DNA of 64,000 nucleotides, taken from contig OZ025869.1 in NCBI GenBank assembly GCA_964019415.1, forward strand, positions 3,024,094-3,088,093, read 5' to 3'. The notes under the pieces are model-generated. The model was not told the DNA's origin and searched no databases. It saw nothing but the letters and a program-made list of their open reading frames with translations. Both the position numbers and the translations under genes were made by a program. Shown here piece after piece: positions 9,303 to 19,440 of the stretch; within the stretch, counting starts at the first letter, position 1, and every line of letters starts with the position of its first letter. The stretch is from Ianthella basta (Eukaryota; Porifera; Demospongiae; Verongiida; Ianthellidae).

Positions 9303-10352
9303 ATGAATCTCTCCCTTGTCACTGTGTCCCTGAGCCTCCTCCTGTTTCAGATAGCCGTTGCTGCAGAGAATGTCTGTCCAGGATTTACAGGACTCCCAGG
9401 CAGGGATGGTAGAGATGGGAAGGACGGCACACCAGGTGTTCCAGGACCTGCAGGACCTCCAGGGACATCAGAGATAACGTACGCTGCATACCAAGAGTTA
9501 AGAGAACAGCTGACAAGTGACATACTGAGCGATCCCAGGTTGGGTGGCGTCTCTACAAATTTGGAAACCTGTTCTACAACCATCAAGACAGCCTCTTCAT
9601 GTAAAGAAATCTACGACTGCAACCCAGACAGCCCGTCAGGATACTACTGGAGGAACAGCTCACCTCCAGAGATGATGTACTGTGCAATGAACCTAACACG
9701 CTGTGGCAAAATTACAGGAGGCTGGACAAGAGTAGCACACTTCGATATGACTAGCCAAGTGGAAACCTGTCCTTCTCCATTACAAATTATTGCCTCCCCT
9801 CGGTCATGCTCACGTCGTGGAGGAGCCGGATGCTCATCGGTGAACTACTCTACGTTTGGTATCAACTACACCCAGGTCTGTGGCAGAGCTATTGGATACC
9901 AGCATGCCACTGTAGATGCATTTTTGGGCTATGCTGGCTTGGGCACTGATATTGATTCTCCTTATGTTGATGGCCTGTCCATCACTTATGACACACCTCG
10001 CCGCCACTTGTGGACTTATGCAGCAGGTTTCTCTGAGTCTGGTGTATCATCTTCAGCAAATTGTCCCTGTGCTGCTAATGAAGGGCGACAGCCACCATCC
10101 TTTGTGCAGGACCATTACTACTGCGAGTCAGGCAATGCAGGTGATGCTGAATCCCAGTGGTTCACTGAAGACCCACTCTGGGATGGTGAAGGGTGTCCTA
10201 CCGGCAACACCTGCTGTGACCCTCCAAACCTGCCATGGTTTAACAGAATAATTGACACATCATCTACTGCTGACATTGAACTGCGCTTATGCCAAGATGA
10301 AAGTACAAGTGAAGATGCATCAGTCGAGCTGTTTGAACTGTACGTGTACTGA
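9303..10352 (+). CDS. Gene 2: secreted collagen-stem protein with fibrinogen-related-like head
   Basis: A single-exon frame of 349 codons, identical to gene 1 except Arg167 in place of Trp. It has the signal peptide (1-21), Cys25, eight Gly-X-Y triplets (30-54), and a head from about 95 to the ELYVY end with the full set of Cys. All other paralogues have Arg (SPRSCS), so gene 2 keeps the ancestral residue. Promoter block and 3' flank are intact, so it is likely functional. Confidence 0.92.
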   Translation: MNLSLVTVSLSLLLFQIAVAAENVCPGFTGLPGRDGRDGKDGTPGVPGPAGPPGTSEITYAAYQELREQLTSDILSDPRLGGVSTNLETCSTTIKTASSCKEIYDCNPDSPSGYYWRNSSPPEMMYCAMNLTRCGKITGGWTRVAHFDMTSQVETCPSPLQIIASPRSCSRRGGAGCSSVNYSTFGINYTQVCGRAIGYQHATVDAFLGYAGLGTDIDSPYVDGLSITYDTPRRHLWTYAAGFSESGVSSSANCPCAANEGRQPPSFVQDHYYCESGNAGDAESQWFTEDPLWDGEGCPTGNTCCDPPNLPWFNRIIDTSSTADIELRLCQDESTSEDASVELFELYVY

Positions 10353-10543
10353 ACTGAGTGAACTGCTGAATAGATTTAGGCTTCATTAGGCCCCAAGTAG
10401 TGCATCTTCATTTACTGACAGTAGAGCTGTTTGTGTAGCCAAGAGCAGCAAGTAATGTAGACTTTATTCAGTTAGCATTGTCATTCTACTTGCTCAAATG
10501 TAGTCTGTACTGTTATTAGTAGAGATCAGTGAAGTTCAATCAC
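10353..10543 (+). other. Conserved 3' flank of gene 2
   Basis: Same conserved downstream block as after gene 1. Confidence 0.65.
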
Positions 10544-11041
10544 CTCTGTGAGTTGTATGGCTTGCATGAGAAGCAGGTGACTGTTCAACTCAAGTATGTC
10601 CCCTACAGGAACATGCAGTAACTGATGCATATGTCACTATAATAATTATATTGTCCTTTGAGTTAAACTGATGTACATAGCTATACACACCGTACCACAT
10701 TAAGGAGTGAGTATGTATCAAGGCAAAGTGTTCCTAGTACGTATTCATGATCATGATTAGCTAGCCTGTGCGGAGTGCTTTGATCTTGTTTGTTGCAGAT
10801 GCCTTAATCAGTTCAAACTGGTTTGTCCTTCTTCAGTTCAAAAGTTTGATATCTGTACCACAGCAGCAAAGGATTTCGTTTCTATGCCCGTTTAAAAGCC
10901 ACCTTGGTGTTGATTGCACAAGAGCCAAACTAGCCTCAACTCAAATAGTAGGTGAGCTGGGTCTATATCAGTTTGGGCTGAACTGATTTAGGTACGTACA
11001 GTTGTGAACGTGCTAAGCTGGCCTCAACTAAATATAGACAT

Positions 11042-11173
11042 ATACAGCGGAACTATCTAAGTTGGTCCCTGTATTAGGCAGCTCTAAGCAGCCAGCCTCC
11101 CCGACCCCAAATGCCACTAAAGCATTGCATTCTACCTCTGTAGAGCAGGCACCTCTTTATAATGGTCAGTCAG
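11042..11173. repeat. Pogo-like MITE fragment, unit 2 copy
   Basis: Duplicate of 2949-3080. The surrounding 10544-11668 is unit-2 spacer with short CA runs and no gene. Confidence 0.4.
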
Positions 11174-11668
11174 AACTAGCGTGAAGGTGGCTGTCTGTCA
11201 ATCTCCTCTTCCTCCTCCTCATTCAAGGCGGTGATCAGATCAACACAAGTAAACAGTGAGTGGGCACAAGTACTAATTACTACACATGAACACAGTACAT
11301 ACACCTCACACCTAACAGTACCCTCACACACCTACACACATGCAGGCACACACTAACATACACACACACACACACTCGCACACACAAATGCACGTAGACG
11401 CACACATGCACACTGTGAAAGGAGTGCACCTATAGCTTTAACACATGTACTGTGTTCATGTGCTGCTCATGTTCACTTGTACACTACGCACCATTCCCAG
11501 GTACAAGAAGGGTATACTAAACATAACACTGGGAAGCAGAATCTGTTACAAATATGAAGCACATGCTTTCTTCCATATACACAGTACAGAGAGGAGTGGA
11601 GAAGAATGAATAGGGGATCGGAGAGGAGGGGAGGGGAAGGGAGGGAATGGAAAGTGTGTGAGCGAACG

Positions 11669-11912
11669 CTCAGAGGAGCTATTATTGGGTTTTCAAGAAT
11701 ACAGCACATCTGGTCGGGTTCATGTGGTTCTCTATTGACATTGGTATTGGCACAGTGACCACAGACATCAGTACAGCATTCATGATGTCATTGCTGGAGT
11801 GTGAAGTCATGAAAGGGAATGTACCTCTTTGTCTGTTACAACTAAAACACCATCAGTTCTGCTGTAACATGCTATATAAAATTTATATAAAATTTACTTA
11901 GCACTTTGCAAA
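11669..11912 (+). repeat. Segment present three times, unit 2 copy
   Basis: Duplicate of 3578-3815, also similar to 16284-16515. Confidence 0.5.
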
Positions 11913-11996
11913 AAGGAAGCATTCAAATTTTCCTGAATTTTTACACAAAAGGTACCCATAGTCTGGCATGGTATATAATGCGACATAGCTATAGCT

Positions 11997-13857
11997 ATTG
12001 ATAAAGGGGGAATTACTTGAGCGTTAAACACGTGGTACACTTTTTTACCAAAAGGCAAAACGTTTCGGCCCCAAAAGGGCCTTCTTCAGTTGCACAAGAG
12101 TACAAAACAGAACATGCAAGATAAAAGGCAACAGCAGAATAAATAGGGGATGGCAAGTGCACAAGTGACAGGACCTGATGTGTATGAATTAAATTAATAA
12201 ATGAATTTAATGTCAATAAATTGAAATTGGAGTCAAGACGCCATCAGTGCCTGTCACTATTGTGGGGGGGGGGGGGGGGGGGGGAGGGAAGGAGGCCTTG
12301 AGGCAGCCCAGCAAGGGTTCAGCAACAAACCAGGGTCTGAGTTCATGGCATTTGGAGTGTTCTTAATGTGTAGTGCCTCTTTGACTCTCCTTCTGTACCA
12401 GTCCACATCCCGGTCCACACACGCCGACTCATTCCATTGTATCTTGTGTCCTGTGTTCCACACATGTGTTGCAATGGCATTGTTCGGGTCAGCTTTCAAT
12501 ACGGCTTTCTTGTGCTCTTCAATATGGGTCCTCATCTGTCTTCCTGTCTCTCCGATGTATACTGAGCCACACTCACAGGGAACCCTGTACACTACACACT
12601 TCTGTTCCTCCTGGGGGGTCGGGGCCTTGACATGAGTGAGGAAGCTTCTTAATGTCCGGGATGACCTGAAGGCTGTCTTGATGTTCAGGGAGCGGCAAAC
12701 CAGACGAATCCTCTCACTCAGTCCTTTGACGTATGGCAGCACCAGCATCTTCTGTGTCTCATCTTCTGTGCGCGTGGGAGGACGTCTGCGCCTTTTGTTG
12801 AGTGCCCCAGCCGTGATGGCGTGTGGGTAGCCATTTGCCTGGAATACTCTGGACAGGTGGTTCAGTTCCTCTGCGAGACCATCTCCTGTGCAAAGCTGTT
12901 CTGCCCTTGACTTGAGGCATGATACCACACTTGTATATCGGTCAGTATGAGTCTTCTTCCGGTACACAGAGGTGGAGAGGGAGTCTCCATTCCTCCTGAC
13001 CAGCACATCAAGGAACAGCAGCTGGTTCTCCTCTTCAACCTCCATTGTGAACTGGATCTTCTCACAGAGATTGTTCAGATGATTCAGGAAGGCGACCAAT
13101 TGGGTTCTGCCATGGGGCCATATGATGAAGGTGTCGTCCACGTACCTGAGCCAGAGCTTTGGCTCTCTGTCCGCTGTTACCAATGCCGTTTGCTCGAAGT
13201 CTTCCATGAACAGCCCAGCGACAACTGGCGAAAGAGGTGATCCCATCGCTGTGCCTTCGGATTGTTGAAAGAACTGGTCCCCGTACATGAAGTACGTGGA
13301 TTTAAGGCAGAGTTCCGTCAGGGAGCACACCTGTTGTGGTGTCATGGCTGTTCTTTCACTGAGAGACTCATCATGTTCCAGCCTGTCCTTGATGATGACG
13401 AGTGCATCCTCCACTGGGACCTGGGTGAAGAGGCTTTTTACATCAAAACTGACCAGGCAATCCTTGCTGTCAATCTTCACGGATGAGATTGTTTCCACAA
13501 AGTGTGTTGAGTTCTTCACAAAGGAGCTGGTACCTCCAGACAGTGGTGAGAGGACTCTCGCAAGCTCCTTGTCAAGGTCATACGTTGGGGAGCCAATGGT
13601 GCAGACGATGGGACGAAGTGGCACCTCAGCCTTATGGATCTTGGGCAGCCCATAAATCTGTGGTACAGAGGACTGTCTTGGGGTGAGCTTCTTCCTCAGA
13701 TATTCTGATAGGTTGCCCTCTCTCTCCACACCCTTGAAGAAGGCCCTTTTGGGGCCGAAACGTTTTGCCTTTTGGTAAAAAAGTGTACCACGTGTTTAAC
13801 GCTCAAGTAATCCCCCCTTTATCAATGTCCAGACGTGGTAATGAATCTCTATTCTAT
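11997..13857 (-). mobile_element. Penelope-like retroelement, copy 2, with inverted ends
   Basis: A block of about 88 bp at 11997-12083 (AAAGGGGG...ACGTTTCGGCCCC) is repeated in reverse complement at 13737-13825, so the element has inverted terminal repeats. Penelope-like elements are known to carry such inverted or tandem pseudo-LTRs. The direct 13-bp repeat CATAGCTATAGCT at 11984-11996 and 13858-13870 is the likely target duplication. The related locus near 16500-16650 seems to lack the insertion. A poly-G run lies just after the coding region. Confidence 0.85.
12257..13729 (-). pseudogene. Penelope-type reverse transcriptase + GIY-YIG endonuclease, N-terminally truncated
   Basis: An open frame of 490 codons reaching further upstream than copy 1: it includes LTPRQSSVPQIYGLPKIHK (RT1 region, 15-33). 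RT motif A FDVKSLF is at 95-101, the QSEGTAMGSPLSP block at 156-168, and YVDD at 196-199. GIY-YIG is at about 378-410 (CECGSVYIGETGR). Compared with copy 1, about 12 residues after HTDRY are missing in frame. The N-terminal part of the family protein is absent, and the inverted terminal block abuts the frame. Probably not active, though long and open. Confidence 0.85.
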
Positions 13858-13870
13858 CATAGCTATAGCT

Positions 13871-14019
13871 AGCTGACTATATTTGCAGAACTGGGGTCAT
13901 ATCTATGAGTATGCGTCATGTTAGCTATTATAGCTATGGCTAATTAAGTCTGTATATACAATAGCACCTATATAGGTGGTAAGGTGGACAGCTGAAAGCT
14001 ACTTTACAACTCATTTGTA
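13871..14019. other. Spacer after the Penelope-like element
   Basis: Matches the gene 3-side sequence at about 16580-16735, showing that unit 2 and the gene 3 unit share an older common arrangement. Confidence 0.4.
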
Positions 14020-14200
14020 TGTGAAGCCTCTAACAGTGCAAGCTTTCCAGGAATTATTACCAAGACAAATGAAATTATGCCACACCTATATAATTAATTT
14101 AAGCTTTCCTAATACCCATGGGATTGGCATCCCTTAAGTGCATGTTTTCCCAACCATCATGACTGAAGCATCACCTAAGTGCCGGTTGTCCCATAGTACT
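14020..14200 (+). repeat. Upstream repeat module, orphan copy
   Basis: Contains GTGCAAGCTTTCCAGGAATT, CCCTTAAGTGCATG and CATCATGACTGA. No collagen-head gene follows directly, so this copy is stranded. Confidence 0.55.
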
Positions 14201-14257
14201 AAGTGTTAATAGATTTTAGTATGTTATTATGTTATTAGATTTTAACATGTTATTATC

Positions 14258-15168
14258 AGACAGCACGGTAGTGCTGTCTATGTAGGGATGGCAGTGGTTG
14301 TTTGTATGCTGTAATACAAACGAAAAGTCGTGCTACTCCTGAACAGGACCGAAAACCGGCGAACGAAGCTTACCATGACGAAGCGGGGACTAAACAGTGC
14401 ACATATATAACCTTACTTCCCAGCGAAGGTGCACCTACACGTAGATAGCGCCCTCGACATTTCCCACGTTTCGTCTTCTTCTTCTTCTTCTTCTTTGACA
14501 GCCGTAGCGCACGAACCAGAGGGACCAGGAGAATACTTCACACCATATTGCACCAATTTTGGCTGGCTGCATTCCTTTGTAGGTTAGAAGGCGGCGCTTG
14601 CCACGACTCCTGCCGTGTTGCTTGGCCAAGCGGAACGGACGCCATTTTCAAATTAAGTAATTAAACCGGATGAAACCGGAGTTACTGGTGCCATTGTTAG
14701 CAGCTGCAGCTGTTAGCTTGCGCGCCGTTTGAAGGACTTTCGCGGTCGTGCGTGCATTTCCCAGCCGCGGTTGGCTTCCGGTCACCGTTTCTCGCTGGGT
14801 TAGCGCGGAACCTAGGTGCTAGCCCACACCTTGAGCTCCAGGATTACAGAAATGAGGTATAATGCCTGCACCAATGCCCACTATAATAAGTACAGAAACT
14901 AGAAATAATAAACATTTTCTACAAAAATTGTAAGAATGTAGGGATGGCATAAAAAGGACAGAAACAAGTAAAGGCTGTTACACAGTGGAGCATTAACCAT
15001 CGTCCCTACATTCAAGGATGTAGGACTATAAGGTGCGACTTTCTTGCATGTAGGGACCATGGTTAATGCTCCACTGTGTAACAGCCTTTACTTGTTTCTG
15101 TCCTTTTTATGCCATCCCTACATCCTTACAATTTTTGCAGAAAATTTTTATTATTTTTAGTGTAATTA
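14258..15168. mobile_element. Insertion of about 0.9 kb inside a TTATTATG-rich tract
   Basis: The direct repeat ATTAGATTTTAACATGTTAT stands on both sides (about 14236-14257 and 15169-15195). The insert begins near a short stem CAGCAC-GTGCTG, has TGTAGGGATGGCA near its left end and the complement TGCCATCCCTACA near its right end, and is CpG-rich in the middle. A (TTC)n run is at 14468-14494. No transposase was seen. A possible 35-codon frame starting MASVPLGQ on the - strand (about 14540-14645) may be a captured first exon. Confidence 0.5.
14900..15165. repeat. Large inverted repeat (foldback)
   Basis: Arms of about 105 bp (14900-15007 and 15050-15165) are near-perfect reverse complements around a spacer of about 45 bp. 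A shared piece is AAAAAGGACAGAAACAAGTA. A transcript would form a long hairpin. It could be a nested MITE or a foldback end of the surrounding insertion. Confidence 0.8.
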
Positions 15169-16057
15169 GATTTTAACATGTTATTATGTTATTAGATTTT
15201 AACATGTTATTATGTTATTATGTTATGGAAATTGCTGTAACAGACACAGAGGTGCCTTCCATTTCATCACTTCACACTCTAGCAATGACATAATTACTAA
15301 TAACTACTGTGTGTGTGTCTGTGTGTGTGTGGGGGGGGGGGGGGGGGGTAATTTGTAGGCATGTAAGAGCGTGGGAGTAAGTGACACCTAGTTTTGACCA
15401 ACCAGCTTGTCACTATTGATTTCATGCCAGTAAGTATTAAGTCAGGCACTTATCTATTCTTTGCCAATGATAGCAGGAGGAATAGCCGCAAGAACAGCAT
15501 GAGTATGGGGTCAGTTAGACATTCAACATAGTCTGTGGTGCTTTGGCATCGTTGTTCTATGTATAACTCTCTTATTAGTGTCACTCTTCTCTTTCTCTCT
15601 CTGTCATCCTATGTCAGTACAGGTGGAACAAGATGGTGATCAGACCAGCACAAGTGAACAGTGGGCTGCAGCACTGTGGTGTGTGTTTATGATGGTGGAG
15701 CCATATGCAGGCCAGCTAGTACTGGTGTTGCTTGTGTTCATTCATCAGTGCCCGATGGTGAAGATGTTCACACGCAAAGATGGCACTCATGTGTCAGTGT
15801 GTATCTGCTATCTGGTAATTTGAGAGCTATGTATATAGGGTGCATCACATGTTTAAACCAGGTTGGAGGTATGAAGTGGCACACTTGCTTGTGTGTAGAT
15901 TGGCAGTATCTGTGCTGTTACAGTTGAGGTGTTGTCAGTGGTGGTTATAAGGTAGTGGCAGCACTTTGTGATATTTGTGTGGGAATGTCTTCATTGGTGT
16001 GTATGTTGCTGTGCTTGTGTGACATGTGTGCATGTGAGGTTGTAAATCTGTAATAAG

Positions 16058-16060
<3 letters not shown>
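15169..16060. other. Spacer of the older unit
   Basis: It holds ATTAGATTTTAACATG tandem pieces, a (GT)n plus poly-G run at about 15308-15348, and diverged matches near 15610-15665 to 3125-3170 of unit 1. No gene was recognised. Confidence 0.4.
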
Positions 16061-16129
<69 letters not shown>

Positions 16130-16140
16130 GTGCATGTGTG
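16061..16140. repeat. (GT)n microsatellite
   Basis: About 60 bp of uninterrupted GT, then imperfect GT. Open frames across it in several phases are artefacts. Confidence 0.95.
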
Positions 16141-16283
16141 TAGATCAAAATGGCCTGCGGTTGTGTGACCAATGATTGGCAGCAAAGCTACAGAACAGGA
16201 CAAGACAGGTGTGTTGATCAAGCTAACTATGGTAAGGATAGAACATTGTAACTCATGCAATCAGTCAATAGCCATGTCCTAGT

Positions 16284-16515
16284 AGTTGCTCAGAGGAGCT
16301 ATTGTTGGGTTTTCAAGAACACGGAACATCTGGTCTGGTTCATGTGGTTCTCTATTGACGTTGGTATTGGCACGGTAACCACAGACATCAGTACAGCATT
16401 CATGATGTCATTGCTGGAGTGTGAAGTCATGAAAGGGAATGCACCTCTTTGTCTGTTACAACTAAATCACCATCAGTTCTGCTGTAACATGTTTTATAAA
16501 ATATATTTAGCACTT
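16284..16515 (+). repeat. Segment present three times, older copy
   Basis: Diverged copy of 3578-3815 and 11669-11912. It lacks the adjacent Penelope-like element, so it approximates the pre-insertion state. Confidence 0.5.
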
Positions 16516-16734
16516 GATTTATGTGTCTGGCATGTATGGTATATGGTGTGACACGGTTGCTAATCCGTGCATGTAGCTATATAACTATAGCTCACTAGTT
16601 ATATCTGCAGACCTGAGGTCATATCTATGAGTACGTATGTGTCATGTTAGCTATTATAGCTATGTATATTTACATCTGTAATATACAGTGACACTTAGGT
16701 GGAAAGGTGAACGGCTAGAAGCTACGGGGCATCC

Positions 16735-16960
16735 CATTTGTGTGCGAAGCCTCTGAAGGTACAAACTTTCCAGGAATTATTACTAAACCACAAATGAACT
16801 TATGAAGCTCCAAATTAAGTTATGCTTTCCTACTACCCATGGCATTGACATCCCTTAAGTGCACGTTTTCCTAGTCATCATGACTGAAGATCCTAAGTGC
16901 ACATTTTCCCAAAACTTTCCTAGCCATTTGCATCACCAAAAGTGCAGGTTTTTCTGTAGT
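16735..16960 (+). repeat. Upstream repeat module with extra subrepeats
   Basis: Same family as 14020-14200, with three to four iterations of an 'AAGTGCA-GTTTTCC' piece. Confidence 0.55.
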
Positions 16961-17479
16961 GTTCCTAACTATATTCATCTCAATCTCTTGGACCTGGACT
17001 TGCTTACACACACACTAGCTGCTGGCGAATATTTTATTCTGAAGCACGTGCATTGCCTGGAAGCTTCACTCCTTGGTATTTAATAGTCATATTATGACAT
17101 GATAGACAAAACAGAGTAAAGGGTCTTTGCTTTTGCAAGGCTAACTGGTGATGTAGCTGGTGTCCCCTGAACTTTGACCTTTAGAATAATTGAATTTACC
17201 AAGTGCCTAAATTCCATGTACCACTGTGTTTACACTTGTACCGGGATATAGGGATGACATGAGGAAACAATCAGAGTGCATCCTAGCAATATTGCAAGTC
17301 ACTTAATTAAGCTTAAGCTTGTCATCACGTGTTAATTTGTTCATGATCAGCCCTACGATCAGATGATCTGAGCTAGTGATTACTGTACAAAGAGAAGGAA
17401 GCGTGTTTTGCATTCAGTTGGCTGCTGCCAGCAGTTGATCACATGACTCACTAGCAGTCATTTTTACTTGATTATTTTT
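16961..17479. other. Spacer upstream of gene 3
   Basis: No gene was recognised. A weak match of about 17095-17200 to 19790-19905 (around AACTTTGACCTTT) marks another small dispersed repeat. Confidence 0.4.
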
Positions 17480-17715
17480 ATTTGAAGCCTCTAAAAGTGC
17501 AAGCTTTCTAGGAACACCTCACTGAATTTACTTATGCAGCCTCTTCCTGTATGTTGTCATGACCACTGTGACAACCGTATCCCCTAAGTGTGATCTCTCG
17601 CACCATACGCCTAGCTTCTGCAAGGGGGCTGGCATTTGAGAAAACCCCTAAGTGCAGCTTTTCCTAGTCAATGTGACTGCGGCATCAATCCTACGAGTAC
17701 AAATTATGCAAGGTC
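17480..17715 (+). repeat. Upstream repeat module, proximal copy of gene 3
   Basis: Matches 815-1045 and 8905-9135 (GTGCAAGCTTTCTAGGAACA and GTGCAGCTTTTCCTAGTCA). Confidence 0.6.
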
Positions 17716-17861
17716 CATATCAATACAAGTAGACATTGTATTGACGTAATATAAATGTACAATATAATTTTACGTATACTATTATATGGGTGTTTGTAAA
17801 GTATATTAATTCAGTACTTGGCAATACACATATTATGCAGGACATACAATCCACCCAAGCC

Positions 17862-17869
17862 TATAAAAG
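17862..17869 (+). promoter_or_regulatory. TATA box of gene 3
   Basis: TATAAAAG 51 bp before the ATG, followed by GTAGAGCTGC and GAGTGACCA. Confidence 0.75.
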
Positions 17870-17912
17870 GACCACCGCAGTAGAGCTGCGCTTATCCACA
17901 GAGTGACCAGAA

Positions 17913-18926
17913 ATGAATCTCTCCCTTGTCACTGTGTCCCTGAGCCTCCTCCTGTTTCAGCTAGTTGTTGCTGCAGAGAATGCCTGCCAAACATTTCCAG
18001 GACTTCCAGGCAGGGATGGCAGAGATGGTGTTCCAGGACCTGCAGGACCTCCGGGGACATCAGAGATATCATACACTGCCTACCGAGAGTTAAGGGAGAG
18101 GCTGATGAGTGACATACTGAATGATCCCAGATTCGGAGCTTTCTCTAAGAACACGAAAGATACTTGCCCGCCGACCCTCAAACTTTCATGCAAAGAGATC
18201 TACGACTGCAACCCAGACAGCCCTTCTGGATATTACTGGATTTCAAAGGACAGCTCACCTCCAGAACAAGTGTACTGTGGCATGAACCTAACACACTGTG
18301 GCAACATCACTGGAGGCTGGAGAAGAGTGGCTCACTTTAATATGACAAGCCCAGAGGGGACCTGTCCTTCTTCACTGACCACAATTACCAGCCCTCGGTC
18401 ATGCTCACGTGGAGGAGGAGCAGGATGTTCCTCGGTGACTTACACTACATTTGGTGTCCATTTTACCCGGGTCTGTGGCCAAGCTATTGGATATCGTCAC
18501 CACACAGTAGATGGCTTTTTTGGCTATGCTGGCTTGGGCAAAGGCATTGACAGTCCTTACGTTGATGGCCTGTCCATCACCTACGACACACCTCGCCGCC
18601 ACTTGTGGACATATGCTGCGGGTGTAGGATACTGTCCCTGTGCTGGCGACAGAAGAGGTCAACCACCATCCTTTGTGCAGGACCATTACTATTGCGAGGC
18701 AGGCAATGTAGGTGGAAGTCAAGGCCGCTGGTACACTGCTGACCCACTGTGGGATGGTGAAGGGTGTCCCACTGGCAACACCTGCTGTGACCCTCCAAAC
18801 CTGCCATGGTTTAACAGAGTAATCGATACCCCATCTACTGCTGATATTGAAATGCGCTTGTGCCAAGATCAAATTGCTGCTGATGAAGATTTTGCAGTAG
18901 AGCAGTTTGAACTGTACGTGTACTGA
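17913..18926 (+). CDS. Gene 3: secreted collagen-stem protein, shortened stem
   Basis: A single-exon frame of 337 codons. The signal peptide is about 1-21 and Cys25 is kept. The stem is only six Gly-X-Y triplets, two fewer than genes 1 and 2. The head keeps SCKEIYDCNPDSPSGYYW, GGWRRVA, CGQAIGYR, YVDGLSITYD, DPLWDGEGC and ELYVY. The loop after WTYAAG is the shortest of the family (VGY, straight into CPCA). The head sequence differs widely from genes 1 and 2, so this is an older paralogue. The frame, promoter and 3' flank are intact. Confidence 0.92.
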   Translation: MNLSLVTVSLSLLLFQLVVAAENACQTFPGLPGRDGRDGVPGPAGPPGTSEISYTAYRELRERLMSDILNDPRFGAFSKNTKDTCPPTLKLSCKEIYDCNPDSPSGYYWISKDSSPPEQVYCGMNLTHCGNITGGWRRVAHFNMTSPEGTCPSSLTTITSPRSCSRGGGAGCSSVTYTTFGVHFTRVCGQAIGYRHHTVDGFFGYAGLGKGIDSPYVDGLSITYDTPRRHLWTYAAGVGYCPCAGDRRGQPPSFVQDHYYCEAGNVGGSQGRWYTADPLWDGEGCPTGNTCCDPPNLPWFNRVIDTPSTADIEMRLCQDQIAADEDFAVEQFELYVY

Positions 18927-19115
18927 ACTGAGTGAACTGCTGAATAGATTTAGGCTTCATTAGGCCCCAAGTAGTGCATCTTCATTTACTGACAGTAGAA
19001 CTGTTAGTGTAGTCAAGATCAGCAAGTAATGTAGACTTTATTCACTTAGCATTGTCATTCTACTTGCTCAAATGTAGTCTGTACTGTTATTAGTAGTGAT
19101 CAGTGAAGTACAATC
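18927..19115 (+). other. Conserved 3' flank of gene 3
   Basis: Closely matches 2260-2450 despite greater divergence in the coding region. Confidence 0.65.
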
Positions 19116-19309
19116 ACCTCAGTGAGTTATATGGCATAGATTTTATCCTTCTCAGGGTGGGAAGTAATCGGTAAACCTTCCAAAGTCCACAGGGACTATC
19201 AACAATACATCCCATGAAACTGTAACTTATGCTATTCCTGTTACCAAGGTAATATTATGCTGAGCACGGTTGTAATCCACAGTAAATGTTACTGTGCAAT
19301 TTGTTGACC

Positions 19310-19440
<131 letters not shown>

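Larger units (their letters stand above)
8086..13605. repeat. Tandem duplication unit 2 (gene 2 + Penelope-like element)
   Basis: Near-identical to 1-5541, with an offset of about 8.07-8.09 kb. Spacer differences are sparse and the coding sequences of genes 1 and 2 differ at one base, so the duplication is recent or was homogenised by gene conversion. Confidence 0.9.

Noticed and set aside
12263-12286. Poly-G runs (also 15331-15348, 47346-47365, 54818-54839) as regulatory G-quadruplex sites
   Set aside because: Lengths differ between duplicate copies; most simply unstable homopolymers or sequencing artefacts.
13733-13857. Reading the inverted Penelope-like ends as true LTRs or as DNA-transposon ITRs
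   Set aside because: The block belongs to a reverse transcriptase + GIY-YIG element, and inverted terminal blocks are known for that group; no transposase or LTR landmarks.
16255-16551. Open frame shared by three units (also 3515-3811)
   Set aside because: Frames do not start or end consistently, and no signal, domain or splice sites support a gene; kept only as a repeat.
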